Assembly (NCBI RefSeq): GCF_000785785.1
Contig: NZ_JRQN01000002.1
Coordinates: 92,517-156,516 of the forward strand
Origin: Streptococcus uberis
GTDB lineage: Bacteria > Bacillota > Bacilli > Lactobacillales > Streptococcaceae
Reading direction: 5' to 3'
DNA length: 64,000 nt
Part shown: piece by piece, positions 38,321 through 49,151 of the stretch
Position numbering within the stretch: the stretch's first letter is position 1
How the letters are laid out: every line of letters begins with the position of its first letter
Notes under the pieces: model-generated
What the model was told of the DNA's origin: nothing
Databases searched by the model: none
The model's input: only the letters and a program-made list of their open reading frames with translations
Made by a program: the position numbers and the translations under genes

Positions 38321-39238
38321 GTGAAGAATAAAGGGTCATTAATGGTGTTGATGGCAGGTCTTGCTTGGGGCTTGTCAGGTGTTTCAGGTCAATATTTGAT
38401 GTCACATGGGGTAGAAGTGAATTTACTTACCTCGCTTCGTCTGATGATTTCTGGAATGGTTCTTTGTGGTATGGCGTTTATGACACAAAGAGAAAAGCTC
38501 CTCCATGTCTTATCACACAAACAGATTCTAATCAATATTTTGATGTTTAGTATCATTGGGTTGTTAATGAATCAGTATTCCTATATGAATGCCATTAAAC
38601 ACACAAATGCCGGAACGGCGACTGTCTTGCAATACTTATCCCCTGTCCTCGTTATGACAGTAGTTGCCTTAAATGAAAAACGTAAACCAAGTGTAGCAGA
38701 AGGTCTTTCTATCTTTTTTGCGATTTTTGGAACTGCTATCATTGCCACTCATGGACAGTTGGGCAGCTTAGCGATTACTCCCAAAGGGCTTATATGGGGC
38801 TTGATTTCAGCTGTAACAGCTACCCTTTATGTGATGATGCCTGCACGGTTGATTGAAACTTGGGGGAGTTTGGTTGTTATTGGTCTGGCTATGATTTTCT
38901 CGGGTTCAATTTTTACAGTCATTGTTCGACCATGGCGTTACCATTTGGAGTTGACGGTTGGCAACAGCATTGCACTTTTTGGGCTAATTATCGTCGGCAC
39001 AATTTTTGCCTATACTTTCTTTTTAAAAGGGGCAAGTCTCGTAGGGCCTGTCAAGGGAAGTTTATTAGCAGCTGTTGAGCCTATTGCTTCGGTACTCTTT
39101 GCTGTTCTTCTCCTTTCGGAAATTTTTTATCCCATAGATCTCCTTGGTATGCTTTTTATTATGATGGCTGTGCTACTGATTTCACTTAGAGATATTATCC
39201 TGTTGAGGCGTCAGAAGAACTTTCAAGATTTGCGCTGA
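38321..39238 (+). CDS. DMT-family (EamA) membrane transporter
   Basis: This is a 305-residue integral membrane protein with two EamA repeats totalling about ten segments. It opens GSLMVLMAGLAWGLSGVSGQ and the second repeat contains VGPVKGSLLAAVEPIASVL, the signature of RhaT/EamA exporters. Substrate unknown; amino acids or metabolites are usual. Start uncertain: a GTG with GGTGG five bases upstream is given; ATG codons at 38309 and 38342 are alternatives. A TGA-TACAAT extended -10 lies at 38279-38287. Confidence 0.85.
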   Translation: MKNKGSLMVLMAGLAWGLSGVSGQYLMSHGVEVNLLTSLRLMISGMVLCGMAFMTQREKLLHVLSHKQILINILMFSIIGLLMNQYSYMNAIKHTNAGTATVLQYLSPVLVMTVVALNEKRKPSVAEGLSIFFAIFGTAIIATHGQLGSLAITPKGLIWGLISAVTATLYVMMPARLIETWGSLVVIGLAMIFSGSIFTVIVRPWRYHLELTVGNSIALFGLIIVGTIFAYTFFLKGASLVGPVKGSLLAAVEPIASVLFAVLLLSEIFYPIDLLGMLFIMMAVLLISLRDIILLRRQKNFQDLR

Positions 39239-39266
39239 GCTTGAAAGCTTACTTTGAAGCAAACTA

Positions 39267-39275
39267 TGATATAAT
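39267..39275 (+). promoter_or_regulatory. Extended -10 before the GlsB-like gene
   Basis: TGA-TATAAT is 25 bp upstream of the ATG. It makes the open frame that begins at 39241 an unlikely start. Confidence 0.6.
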
Positions 39276-39300
39276 GGGTAAAACTAAAAAGGAGACTATT

Positions 39301-39537
39301 ATGATTGGGTCGATAATTGTCGGTGCTATCATCGGGATGATAGCTGGAAAAATAACTGAAAAAAGTGATTCAATGGGTTGCATCACTAATATTGCAGCTG
39401 GTCTAATTGGGTCATCAGTTGGCCAAAGTTTATTTGGCAATTGGGGACCACATTTGGCTGGGATGGCCTTGCTCCCATCAATTTTGGGTGCGGCTATTGT
39501 GATTGCCCTAGTTTCGATGTTGTTTGGAAAAAAATAA
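39301..39537 (+). CDS. GlsB/YeaQ/YmgE-family small membrane protein
   Basis: This is a 78-residue, very hydrophobic protein with two to three glycine-rich membrane segments (IIVGAIIGMIAGKI; NIAAGLIGSSVGQSLFG; LGAAIVIALVSMLFG). This is the transglycosylase-associated/stress-response membrane family, usually induced by envelope or general stress. SD AAGGAG. It is monocistronic, with its own promoter and terminator. Confidence 0.85.
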   Translation: MIGSIIVGAIIGMIAGKITEKSDSMGCITNIAAGLIGSSVGQSLFGNWGPHLAGMALLPSILGAAIVIALVSMLFGKK

Positions 39538-39563
39538 AAACCGTTGGGCGATCAACGGTTTTT
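39536..39563 (+). terminator. Terminator of the GlsB-like gene
   Basis: AAAAACCGTTG and CAACGGTTTTT form an 11-bp stem around GGCGAT, overlapping the stop codon. Confidence 0.92.
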
Positions 39564-39627
39564 GCATGAAAAATGCTATTTGATGAAATACATGACAAGA
39601 ATAATCTACTAGAAAGCATCGTATAGA

Positions 39628-39837
39628 ATGAAAAGACAAACTGTAACAGCACGTCTGGTCAAATCAATTGGGTGGGAAGACAATGCCCTAGAAGTCGAGT
39701 ATGTCTCAGGACTAATTCATCACTACCATGAAGTCACTGAAGCAGACTATATCCGCTCCCTAACGGGAAACATCGACAAAAAAATCAGACTCATCGGCAA
39801 AAGCATCAATTTATTAGGGTGGTGGAGTAGGGGATAA
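39628..39837 (+). CDS. Small KTSC-like domain protein
   Basis: This is a 69-residue protein. The segment VKSIGWEDNALEVEYVSGLIHHYHEV, continuing TEADYIRSL, resembles the KTSC fold (short beta-rich domain found near phage genes and fused to lysyl-tRNA synthetases). Only a weak GAATG context and no clear SD precede the ATG. The end abuts a minus-strand membrane-protein gene. Function unknown. Confidence 0.55.
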   Translation: MKRQTVTARLVKSIGWEDNALEVEYVSGLIHHYHEVTEADYIRSLTGNIDKKIRLIGKSINLLGWWSRG

Positions 39838-39838
39838 A

Positions 39839-40123
39839 TCAAATAAAAGTTCCAATCAAAAATGCTAAACTGATGATAATAATCAATAACATTGCAGTTT
39901 CGATAACAGCATTATTATTCCTTAAAAATGTCGTTTTTTCAGCAGTAAAGCCCCACTTATACTGCTTTGGAATGGGAATGGCTAAAATTAATATGACTAT
40001 TAAAATCCCATAACTAAAATAAGTTGAAAATCCTTTGCTTAACAGAATATTTCCTAAGAGAAAAAGGAAAATTTGGACAATTTTGATTAGCCTAATAAAT
40101 TTAATATCATTTATTTTTTTCAT
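39839..40123 (-). CDS. Small hydrophobic protein, unknown function
   Basis: This is a 94-residue protein from the internal ATG that has a good SD (AGAGGG); the longer frame to 40195 lacks one. It has about three membrane segments (IVQIFLFLLGNILLS; YGILIVILILAIPI; AMLLIIIISLAFLIGTFI) and a basic loop. No family recognised. Convergent with the KTSC-like gene, with only one base between them. Confidence 0.55.
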   Translation of the reverse strand: MKKINDIKFIRLIKIVQIFLFLLGNILLSKGFSTYFSYGILIVILILAIPIPKQYKWGFTAEKTTFLRNNNAVIETAMLLIIIISLAFLIGTFI

Positions 40124-40367
40124 TCCGAGCCCTCTTTCTATTACAATCCTCTTTAAGGTATTCACAAAGTGCAAGCCAAAGTTGGGTAGAAACAATAGTT
40201 ATAACACTTTGAACTGAGTTTCCAAAGTAATACCTTAGATTATTTTGATACCTAAATGATACCTCAGTAGTGAAAAAGATACAATAGTACAATCAAAAGT
40301 GTGAAAAGATTTTATATTTAATAATTGATCACAAAAAGAAACAAAAGCCATCTAGAAGGTGACTTTG

Positions 40368-40730
40368 CTATATCATGCTAGCCCATGTTCCACCGATTTT
40401 TTGGACGGCTACCGCTTTTTTATCAAGATTATAGATTTCTTTAAATTGTTGTTGGATTTGAGAAAGGTTCATTTTTGTTTTCCCAACGTAACCACTTAAA
40501 CTATCTTGATAAGTCCAATTAGATAAAGCATTAATTTCTGGGTAATTTTTAATTGATTCAGATTTATCCTTAAACTTAACCAATATCTTATGTTCGAACT
40601 TCTCAGAGGCACCTAATTTTGTAAAAGTATCATTTTTTATCTCAATAGCTATAGCTATATACCACCTTTTTATTAATATAAGAGGAATTATAGCATCTTT
40701 GTAACCGTTATCAATTGAATAAACTATTTT
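40368..40730 (-). pseudogene. Truncated hypothetical gene without a start codon
   Basis: An open minus-strand frame of about 120 codons runs from just after a stop at 40731-40733 to TAG at 40368. Its first start-like codon (TTG) comes only after 49 codons. The peptide includes DAIIPLILIKRWYIAIAIEI, KFKDKSESIKNYPEINALSN and KIYNL-like segments near the end. The missing 5' end suggests a gene fragment; alternatively a short 71-residue product is made from the TTG at 40583. No family recognised. Confidence 0.45.
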
Positions 40731-40749
40731 TTATAAATATTATTTTCAA

Positions 40750-40852
40750 CAAAAAAACACACCTAGAAACCTTGTTAAATCAACATTTCTAATAGTGTGT
40801 TCTTTACAAGCAACATAAAATTGTCTTATCTCTTTTATTGGTTGCTATGCCT
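40750..40852 (-). ncRNA. Candidate small RNA on the minus strand
   Basis: On the minus strand TTGACA (40886-40881) with TTATCT at 17 bp, or TATAAT at 22 bp, precedes about 100 nt that end in a strong hairpin (AACACACTATTAGAAA with TTTCTAGGTGTGTT) and seven T. No plus-strand gene needs this terminator. A 13-codon frame (MLLVKNTLLEMLI) lies inside. It could be a regulatory RNA, a tiny peptide or the leader of a lost gene. Confidence 0.4.
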
Positions 40853-41017
40853 ATTATAGATAATCAGTATGGTTTTTTGGTGTCAATTGAGTGACAATTT
40901 TTATCTTAAATGTTGTAGTTGTCATCTTTCTGAAATGAATTAACGAAATAGCAAGGGTGTTCTGGAATTGTTCGTATTTTTATGGTAAAATTTAACAAAT
41001 ATTAGGAGGTGCTTCGA

Positions 41018-41284
41018 ATGAAAGCTATTATTACAGTGGTTGGTAAAGACAGCAAAGGGATTGTTGCTGGTGTTTCTGGTAAGATTGCTGAACTTGGTTT
41101 AAATATTGATGATATTTCGCAAACTGTCCTAGATGATTATTTTACCATGATGGCCTTGGTTTCGAGTCCAGATAAGCAAGACTTTACGGTCTTACGTCAA
41201 GCTTTTAAAGATTACGGTGATAGCTTACAAGTGAAGATTAATATCCAAAGTACGGCTATTTTTGATGCTATGCATAACTTATAA
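41018..41284 (+). CDS. ACT-domain protein, UPF0237
   Basis: This is an 88-residue single ACT domain (ITVVGKDSKGIVAGVSGKIAE) expected to bind a small ligand such as an amino acid. The ATG with SD AGGAGGT was chosen; the frame upstream begins inside the SD. It is followed 11 bp later by the UPF0210 gene, a pair conserved across streptococci. Function of the pair is not established. Confidence 0.92.
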   Translation: MKAIITVVGKDSKGIVAGVSGKIAELGLNIDDISQTVLDDYFTMMALVSSPDKQDFTVLRQAFKDYGDSLQVKINIQSTAIFDAMHNL

Positions 41285-41295
41285 GGAGCCTCTAA

Positions 41296-42633
41296 ATGGA
41301 TATCAAACAAGTTAAAGAAACAATTGATATGATTGAAGAACAACACTTTGATATCAGAACCATCACAATGGGAATTTCCCTTCTTGATTGTATTGACTCT
41401 GATATTGATCGTTCGGCTGAAAAAATCTATCAAAAAGTAGTGACAAAAGCTGCTAACCTAGTTGCTGTTGGTGATGAGATTGCTGCTGAATTGGGTATTC
41501 CCATTGTTAATAAACGTGTGTCGGTCACACCAATTGCTTTGATTGGCGCAGCAACTGATGCAACAGACTATCTACCTCTTGCTAAGGCTTTAGACAAAGC
41601 TGCGCATGAAATTGGGGTGGACTTTATTGGTGGCTTTTCGGCACTCGTTCAAAAGGGCTACCAAAAGGGTGATGAGATTTTAATTAATTCTATTCCTAAA
41701 GCACTAGCTGAGACTCAAAAAGTTTGTTCATCCGTAAACATTGGGTCAACTAAGTCAGGGATTAACATGACTGCGGTAGCTGATATGGGCCGTATCATTA
41801 AAGAAACTGCTCAATTATCAGATTTAGGTGCTGCAAAACTGGTGGTTTTTGCCAATGCTGTGGAGGATAATCCATTTATGGCTGGCGCATTCCACGGGGT
41901 TGGAGAGGCTGACGTAGTGATTAACGTTGGCGTTTCTGGTCCTGGCGTTGTCAAACGTGCTCTTGAAAAAGTGAGAGGCGAAAGCTTTGACGTTCTCGCT
42001 GAAACCGTTAAGAAGACGGCTTTCAAAATTACTCGGATTGGTCAATTGGTTGGGCAAATGGCTAGTGAGCGTCTAGGCGTTAAGTTCGGGATTGTTGATT
42101 TGTCCTTAGCTCCGACTCCGGCTGTTGGTGACTCTGTGGCGCGCGTGCTCGAAGAGATGGGTCTTGAAATGGTAGGGACTCATGGGACAACTGCTGCGCT
42201 AGCCCTCTTAAATGACGCTGTGAAAAAAGGTGGCGTAATGGCCTGCAACCAAGTTGGAGGACTGTCAGGTGCCTTCATACCAGTCTCAGAGGATGAGGGG
42301 ATGATTGCGGCTGTTCAGAATGGATCTCTGAACCTAGAAAAATTAGAAGCCATGACGGCGATTTGTTCAGTAGGTCTGGATATGATTGCTATTCCTGACG
42401 ATACCCCATATGAAACCATTGCTGCCATGATTGCTGATGAAGCAGCTATTGGTGTCATTAATCAAAAAACAACAGCAGTTAGGATTATTCCAAAAGGTAA
42501 AGTTGGCCAAATGATTGAATTTGGTGGCTTACTTGGAACTGCACCAGTCATATCAGTCAATAAAAACTCATCAGCAGACTTTATTGCGCGTGGTGGACAA
42601 ATCCCTGCGCCAATCCATAGCTTTAAGAATTAA
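41296..42633 (+). CDS. UPF0210 / PFL-family protein (DUF711)
   Basis: This is a 445-residue protein resembling a barrel-type enzyme of the PFL-like DUF711 family (opening [37 protein letters not shown] near the C-terminal third). The biochemical role is unknown. Cotranscribed with the ACT-domain protein, which may sense its effector. SD AAGGAG. Length is normal for the family. Confidence 0.92.
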   Translation: MDIKQVKETIDMIEEQHFDIRTITMGISLLDCIDSDIDRSAEKIYQKVVTKAANLVAVGDEIAAELGIPIVNKRVSVTPIALIGAATDATDYLPLAKALDKAAHEIGVDFIGGFSALVQKGYQKGDEILINSIPKALAETQKVCSSVNIGSTKSGINMTAVADMGRIIKETAQLSDLGAAKLVVFANAVEDNPFMAGAFHGVGEADVVINVGVSGPGVVKRALEKVRGESFDVLAETVKKTAFKITRIGQLVGQMASERLGVKFGIVDLSLAPTPAVGDSVARVLEEMGLEMVGTHGTTAALALLNDAVKKGGVMACNQVGGLSGAFIPVSEDEGMIAAVQNGSLNLEKLEAMTAICSVGLDMIAIPDDTPYETIAAMIADEAAIGVINQKTTAVRIIPKGKVGQMIEFGGLLGTAPVISVNKNSSADFIARGGQIPAPIHSFKN

Positions 42634-42636
42634 GAA

Positions 42637-42665
42637 GAAACACTTGCTTTTTAGCAGGTGTTTTT
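42637..42665 (+). terminator. Terminator after UPF0210 gene
   Basis: AAACACTTGC and GCAGGTGTTT pair (one wobble) around TTTTTA, followed by five T. Confidence 0.85.
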
Positions 42666-42761
42666 GTCAGCCTCTTGGTTTTTAATGCCCATCGATTAAT
42701 TGTCTAAGATTGGCTGAAAGCTATTTAATGCTATAATATTAAAGAGAATCTGGAGGTTACT

Positions 42762-43468
42762 ATGACAAAGACAAGATTATATATTGCGCGTCACGGGAAA
42801 ACAATGTTTAATACAATAGGTCGTGCCCAAGGTTGGAGTGATACACCCTTAACTAAAAAAGGTGAAGAGGGCATCAGAGAATTAGGATTAGGTTTAAAGG
42901 ATGCCGCAATCCCTTTTCAAGCAGCATTTTCAAGTGACTCTGGCAGAACCATGCAAACCATGGAAATTGTTTTACGTGAGTCAGAAAATGAGTTCCTACC
43001 TTATACTAGAGATAAACGAATCCGTGAATGGTGCTTTGGTAGTTTAGATGGCGCCTATGACTCGGAGTTATTTTTAGGTGTCCTTCCTAGAACAAAAGCC
43101 TTTGAAGGTAAAGAAAATATGTCAGAAGTTCCTTATTCTGAATTGGCACAAAGTATTGTTGAAGTAGATACTGCTAATTGGGCAGAGCTTGGGAAATATT
43201 GCGTAAACGGATTTATGATGGTTTTGAAGCTATCGCTTTATCTATTCAAAATAGTGGTGGAGGTAATGCCATTGTTGTGAGTCACGGAATGACTATTGGG
43301 ACTTTCATGTGGTTAATTGATCCAAGTCGTAAAAAACAATACATTGATAATGGAAGTATTACAGTAGTTGACTTCGAAGATGGTAAATTCACTATTGAAA
43401 CCGTTGGTGATATGTCCTACCGTCTACGTGGTCGCCAAATGATTGAAGAAGAATGTCATGAAAAATAG
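42762..43468 (+). pseudogene. Histidine phosphatase (phosphoglycerate mutase-like), split by one frameshift
   Basis: This is a branch-1 histidine phosphatase of about 235 residues. The phosphohistidine motif is IARHGKTMFN, and the second catalytic His is in VVSHGMTIGTF, now in another frame. The first frame runs to 43280; the second is used from about 43190 onward. One base missing in GAGCTTGG (expected Glu-Pro-Trp-Glu) explains the split. SD TGGAGG. The substrate is not the glycolytic intermediate in most such paralogues. Its end overlaps the next gene by 11 bases. Confidence 0.83.
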
Positions 43469-44210
43469 AAAAATTATTATTTTTTTAGGAAAAGTTTTGG
43501 TTGTTTTCGTCTTTTTCTTTGGACTTTATGTGCTTATCCGAGAGGATAATCCAAGTCAGACAGTCAGGCAAGATAAAGTTAATTTAACCAAGGATAAAAA
43601 ACATACAACAACCAAAAAGAAAATTACTGGGCTACCTAAGGTATCAACAAAAGATTGGGAACTCATTTTGGTAAATAGAGATCATCCTACACAAGAATTG
43701 AATCCAACTTTAGCTGACTTAAATGGGATCCAACTAGATGCTCGTATTGTTGACGCTGCAGCAGGATTTTTAGCAGCTGCGCAAGCCATTGACCCCGAAG
43801 AACATCTCATCTCGGGTTACCGTAGTGTAGAGACGCAAGCCCAACTGTTTCAGTCTTATATTGATCAGGAAAAGGCCAATAATCCTAGTTTGACGGATGC
43901 TGAAGCTGAAAAATTAGTTCAAACCTATTCCCAACCAGCAGGGGCTAGTGAACATGTGACTGGCTTAGCGATGGACATGGGAACCTCTAACTACTTGAAT
44001 CAGAGCCATGTTGAAACGGTCAAACAAATTGTTGCACTAGCTGCTGATTATGGTTTTGTCTTACGATTCCCTGAAGACAAGGAAAAGATTACTGGAGTTG
44101 GGTATGAAGATTGGCACTATCGTTATGTGGGAAAAGCTTCCGCTAAGTACATGTCTGAGCATAAGCTGACGCTAGAAGAATATATTGCCTTACTAAAGGA
44201 GAATCAATGA
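43458..44210 (+). CDS. D-alanyl-D-alanine carboxypeptidase, VanY family (membrane-anchored)
   Basis: This is a 250-residue extracellular peptidase with an N-terminal membrane anchor (KIIIFLGKVLVVFVFFFGLYV). The VanY/DacB zinc motifs are present: SGYRSVETQAQLF, SEHVTGLAMDMG (His and Asp ligands) and EDWHYRYVG (His ligand with catalytic context). It trims peptidoglycan stem peptides (D,D- or L,D-carboxypeptidase). The ATG inside the upstream gene was chosen; the TTG five codons earlier lacks support. A second, lipoprotein paralogue lies at 61324-62031. Confidence 0.9.
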   Translation: MKNRKIIIFLGKVLVVFVFFFGLYVLIREDNPSQTVRQDKVNLTKDKKHTTTKKKITGLPKVSTKDWELILVNRDHPTQELNPTLADLNGIQLDARIVDAAAGFLAAAQAIDPEEHLISGYRSVETQAQLFQSYIDQEKANNPSLTDAEAEKLVQTYSQPAGASEHVTGLAMDMGTSNYLNQSHVETVKQIVALAADYGFVLRFPEDKEKITGVGYEDWHYRYVGKASAKYMSEHKLTLEEYIALLKENQ

Positions 44211-44790
44211 GATCGCGATTAACATTAAATACATTTTTACTCCTGTTATTTTTCTTTGTTTTTGCAATCGTCACACCCTTGTTGTTACATGCTAAAACAC
44301 CAAATGCTAGTCAGCTAGTCACTGTTCCTTATTCTGAAAAAGGTTTTATTGATGACATTGCAAAGAGGGTGAAACCTTATGCGAAAATATACGGCATTAG
44401 ACCTCTATTGTGATTGGTCAAATTGTAATAGATAGTCAAAATGGGCAAAGTATTTTGGCGGCCAAGTATCATAATTTATTTTCCATGCTTGCAAAACCGG
44501 GTGATAACTATGTTATTTTAGAGTCAACAAAGCCTATCTTAACTAATCCAAATAATACAAGATTAAAATTTAGCTCTTATCCAAATTGGGAAGCCTCTAT
44601 TGCTGATTATTTTGCTTGTCTTCGACAAGGTACAATTTGGGATAAACAATTGTATCATCAGTTAGCTACGCAAGAAGGCTATAAGGCACCAGCAGAGTCA
44701 CTAGGGAAATATATCTATTCTTATGATAAAAATTATCCGACAAAGCTTATAAAAGTCATTGAAGATAAGAATTTAACGCAATATGATTAA
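44207..44790 (+). pseudogene. Glucosaminidase-like membrane-anchored protein, split by one frameshift
   Basis: This is a protein of about 195 residues with an N-terminal membrane segment (TFLLLLFFFVFAIVTPLLLH) and a glucosaminidase/muramidase-like domain (IGQIVIDSQNGQSILAAKYH, NLFSM). In active relatives the segment reads with Glu (ALESG-like); here it is Asp (VIDSQNG). The first frame stops at 44413 and the second opens at 44410; one T missing in CCTCTATTG restores GIRPSIVIGQ. It overlaps the carboxypeptidase by ATGA. Cell-wall remodelling partner, or a catalytically altered relative. Confidence 0.72.
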
Positions 44791-44794
44791 GTCA

Positions 44795-44826
44795 TTAGCA
44801 CTCTAAAAAAAGAGTGCTAATTTTTT
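44795..44826 (+). terminator. CIRCE-like palindrome acting as intrinsic terminator
   Basis: TTAGCACTC and GAGTGCTAA, exactly the CIRCE half-sites, flank eight bases (TAAAAAAA; CIRCE has nine) and are followed by six T. It terminates the cell-wall operon 12 bp before the hrcA -35 (TTGACA at 44838). It may therefore both stop transcription and bind HrcA. Confidence 0.75.
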
Positions 44827-44837
44827 ATGCTTTTCTC

Positions 44838-44903
44838 TTGACAAGGTTCTTTTTAGGAGTATAATGGAAATATAAGTTAGCAGTCTAACTGGTAGAGTGC
44901 TAA
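44838..44903 (+). promoter_or_regulatory. hrcA-grpE-dnaK promoter and CIRCE operator
   Basis: TTGACA and TATAAT are spaced 16 bp. CIRCE follows at 44877-44903: TTAGCAGTC, nine bases, GAGTGCTAA, with one deviation from consensus (G for C) in the left arm. HrcA should bind here and repress the heat-shock operon. Confidence 0.92.
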
Positions 44904-44923
44904 AGTAAAAAGGGGGAGTGTTA

Positions 44924-45959
44924 ATGATAACAGAACGTCAAAATGACATTTTAAATTTAATTGTTGACCTCTTTACTCAAACACATGAACCTGTTGGGTC
45001 TAAGGCTCTCCAAGCCAGTATCGAATCAAGTAGTGCAACTATTCGAAACGAGATGGCTAAACTGGAAAAAATGGGGCTACTTGAAAAAGCTCATACTTCT
45101 AGCGGACGCATGCCAAGTCCAGCCGGCTTTAAATATTTTGTAGAGCATTCTTTGAGTCTTGATAGCATTGATGAACGTGATGTTTATCAAATGGTTAAAG
45201 CTTTTGATTTCGAAGCTTTCAATTTAGAGGATATCTTAAAAAAAGCCAGTCAAGTTTTAGCTGATATTACAGGTTACAGCGTAGCCATTCTTGATGTTGA
45301 GCCAGCAAGGCAAAAGTTGACGGGCTTTGATATCGTTCAACTATCGACGCATGATGCTTTGGCTGTTTTAAACTTAGATGATTCAAAGCCCTTGACTGTT
45401 CAATTTGCCATTCCTAAAAATTTCTTGGCACGTGATTTGTTCAAACTCAAAGAGATTGTGGATGAAAGGTTGACAGGTAGGGAATTGTTGGATGTTCACT
45501 ACAAGTTAAGGACAGAGATTCCTCAAGTTCTACAGAAATATTTCGCGATTACGGATAATGTTTCAGACTTGTTTGATTATATTTTCAGTAGTCTTTTTCG
45601 GGAAACTATTTTTGTTTCAGGAAAGGTCAATGCTTTAGAATACGCAGGGATTGAAACTTATCAACAGTAGTGAGCAAGCTTTGGCACTGTCAATTAGGCA
45701 AGGGATGGCGGAAAATGAAATGGCAACGGTTCAAGTTGCTGATAGTTGTGAGCCGGCCTTATCTGATTTAAGTTTACTAACTTACAAATTCTTAATTCCT
45801 TATAGAGGGTTTGGCTTACTGAGTTTGATTGGTCCAATTGACATGAATTATCGACGCAATGTTAGCTTAATCAATGTCGTTGGTCGTATCTTAGCCATGA
45901 AGTTGCGAGATTACTATCGTTATCTCAATAGTAACCACTATGAAGTAAATGAATTTTAA
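44924..45959 (+). pseudogene. hrcA: Heat-inducible repressor HrcA, interrupted by a frameshift
   Basis: HrcA (about 345 residues) binds CIRCE and is helped by GroEL. An N-terminal winged helix ([36 protein letters not shown]) is followed by the regulatory domain. The main frame stops at 45670; the C-terminal part ([19 protein letters not shown] to the end) resumes in another frame from about 45665. The net change is +1 or -2 bases, unlike the other frameshifts here, and a few codons around ETYQ may be missing. SD GGGGGAG. If real, the heat-shock operon would be derepressed. Confidence 0.88.
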
Positions 45960-45985
45960 TAGAAAAATGAAAAGAGGTATGTGAC

Positions 45986-46549
45986 TTGTCGAAACACAAA
46001 AATGATGATGTCAAACAAGAAGAAATCAATGAAGACTTAGATCAAGTGACTGAGGAAGTTGTTGCATCTGATGAGTCAGTTGAAGATGTTGCAGAAGAAA
46101 AAGTTCCTGAAAAAAGCGAGCTTGACTTAGCTATGGAACGGTCTGAAGAATTTGAGAATAAGTATCTTCGTGCACATGCTGAAATGCAAAATATCCAACG
46201 CCGTGCTACTGAAGAGCGTCAAACGATTCAACGATATCGTTCACAGGATTTAGCTAAAAAAATCTTGCCAAGTTTAGATAACTTAGAACGTGCTTTAGCT
46301 GTTGAAGGCTTAACAGATGATGTTAAAAAAGGTTTAGAAATGGTTCAAGAAAGTTTACTTCAAGCTCTTAAAGAAGAGGGGATTGAAGAAGTTGCTGTTG
46401 AAACATTTGATCACAACCTACATATGGCTATTCAAACGATGCCAGCTGATGATGAACACCCAGCTGATTCAATTGCACAAGTCTTCCAAAAAGGCTACAA
46501 ACTTCATGAACGCTTGTTAAGACCGGCCATGGTAGTGGTTTACAACTAA
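45986..46549 (+). CDS. grpE: Nucleotide exchange factor GrpE
   Basis: GrpE (187 residues) exchanges ADP for ATP on DnaK. It has an acidic disordered N-terminus, a long coiled coil (about 45-110, [17 protein letters not shown]) and a C-terminal beta domain ending [18 protein letters not shown]. Start TTG with AGAGG about 10 bases upstream. Second gene of the heat-shock cluster, followed by 298 bp before dnaK. Confidence 0.95.
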   Translation: MSKHKNDDVKQEEINEDLDQVTEEVVASDESVEDVAEEKVPEKSELDLAMERSEEFENKYLRAHAEMQNIQRRATEERQTIQRYRSQDLAKKILPSLDNLERALAVEGLTDDVKKGLEMVQESLLQALKEEGIEEVAVETFDHNLHMAIQTMPADDEHPADSIAQVFQKGYKLHERLLRPAMVVVYN

Positions 46550-48675
<2,126 letters not shown>

Positions 48676-48677
<2 letters not shown>

Positions 48678-48698
48678 AACAGTCCTGTGGACTGTTTT
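48676..48698 (+). terminator. Hairpin after dnaK, palindromic-repeat type
   Basis: AAAACAGTCC and GGACTGTTTT form a 10-bp stem around TGT, overlapping the dnaK stop. It may act as terminator or 3' stabiliser. Its core is shared with the pre-dnaK palindrome. Confidence 0.7.
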
Positions 48699-48769
48699 AT
48701 CCCACGAGCTTAGAAACAAAAAGCGAGAGGCAACTCAGTGGACTGTTTTATCCCACGAGCTTAGAAACA
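48687..48769 (+). repeat. Two direct copies of a 32-bp repeat
   Basis: GTGGACTGTTTTATCCCACG and the next 12 bases (AGCTTAGAAACA) occur at 48687-48718 and again at 48738-48769, identical, with a 51-bp period. They lie in the dnaK-dnaJ gap and look like a dispersed streptococcal intergenic element, not coding sequence. Confidence 0.88.
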
Positions 48770-48838
48770 GGAAGTGAATGGGGGTTTCTGAGTGGCAACA
48801 AAATAGTCTCCACTTCTACTAAAGTAGCATTCCAAAAA

Positions 48839-48859
48839 GGCGGGGCGCCTCGCCCCGTC
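48839..48859 (+). terminator. GC-rich hairpin in the dnaK-dnaJ gap
   Basis: CGGGGCG and CGCCCCG pair around CCT, with G and C flanks extending the stem. It is followed by TCTGTTTTGG, a weak U-run. It is the most GC-rich spot in the region and probably terminates dnaK read-through. Confidence 0.6.
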
Positions 48860-48885
48860 TGTTTTGGCTATCTATAAGTAATAAA

Positions 48886-49038
48886 AAGAAATCTTTCTAT
48901 CATAATGAGATTTCTTGTCAATCATAATAAAAAGACAGTCAATTGTTTTGTAACAGTGAAGTAATTAGTCTAATACGTAGAGAGGAATTGAATTAAGTTG
49001 TTAGGGCGAGAATTCTACTTAGTAAAATATAAGTAGAA
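48886..49038 (+). other. dnaJ upstream region with two inverted repeats
   Basis: AAGAAATCT/AGATTTCTT pair across 13 bases (48886-48916). TTCTACTTA/TAAGTAGAA pair across 8 bases (49013-49038). No consensus promoter or CIRCE was found before dnaJ, so dnaJ may use read-through or an uncatalogued promoter. No gene seen. Confidence 0.5.
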
Positions 49039-49151
49039 CTGCTATGCTTAAGACCCGATGAAAAAGAAAAATATCTCCTGGATAGTGTTCTATCTTAACT
49101 GGATGGCCTTAATTTTCTTTGAGTCGTTTAATGGCTTACTATTTAAAATAT

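Noticed and set aside
48687..48769. CRISPR-like reading of the 32-bp direct repeat
   Set aside because: Only two copies with a 19-bp spacer, no cas genes, and the unit extends from a dnaK terminator; an intergenic repeat is more likely.
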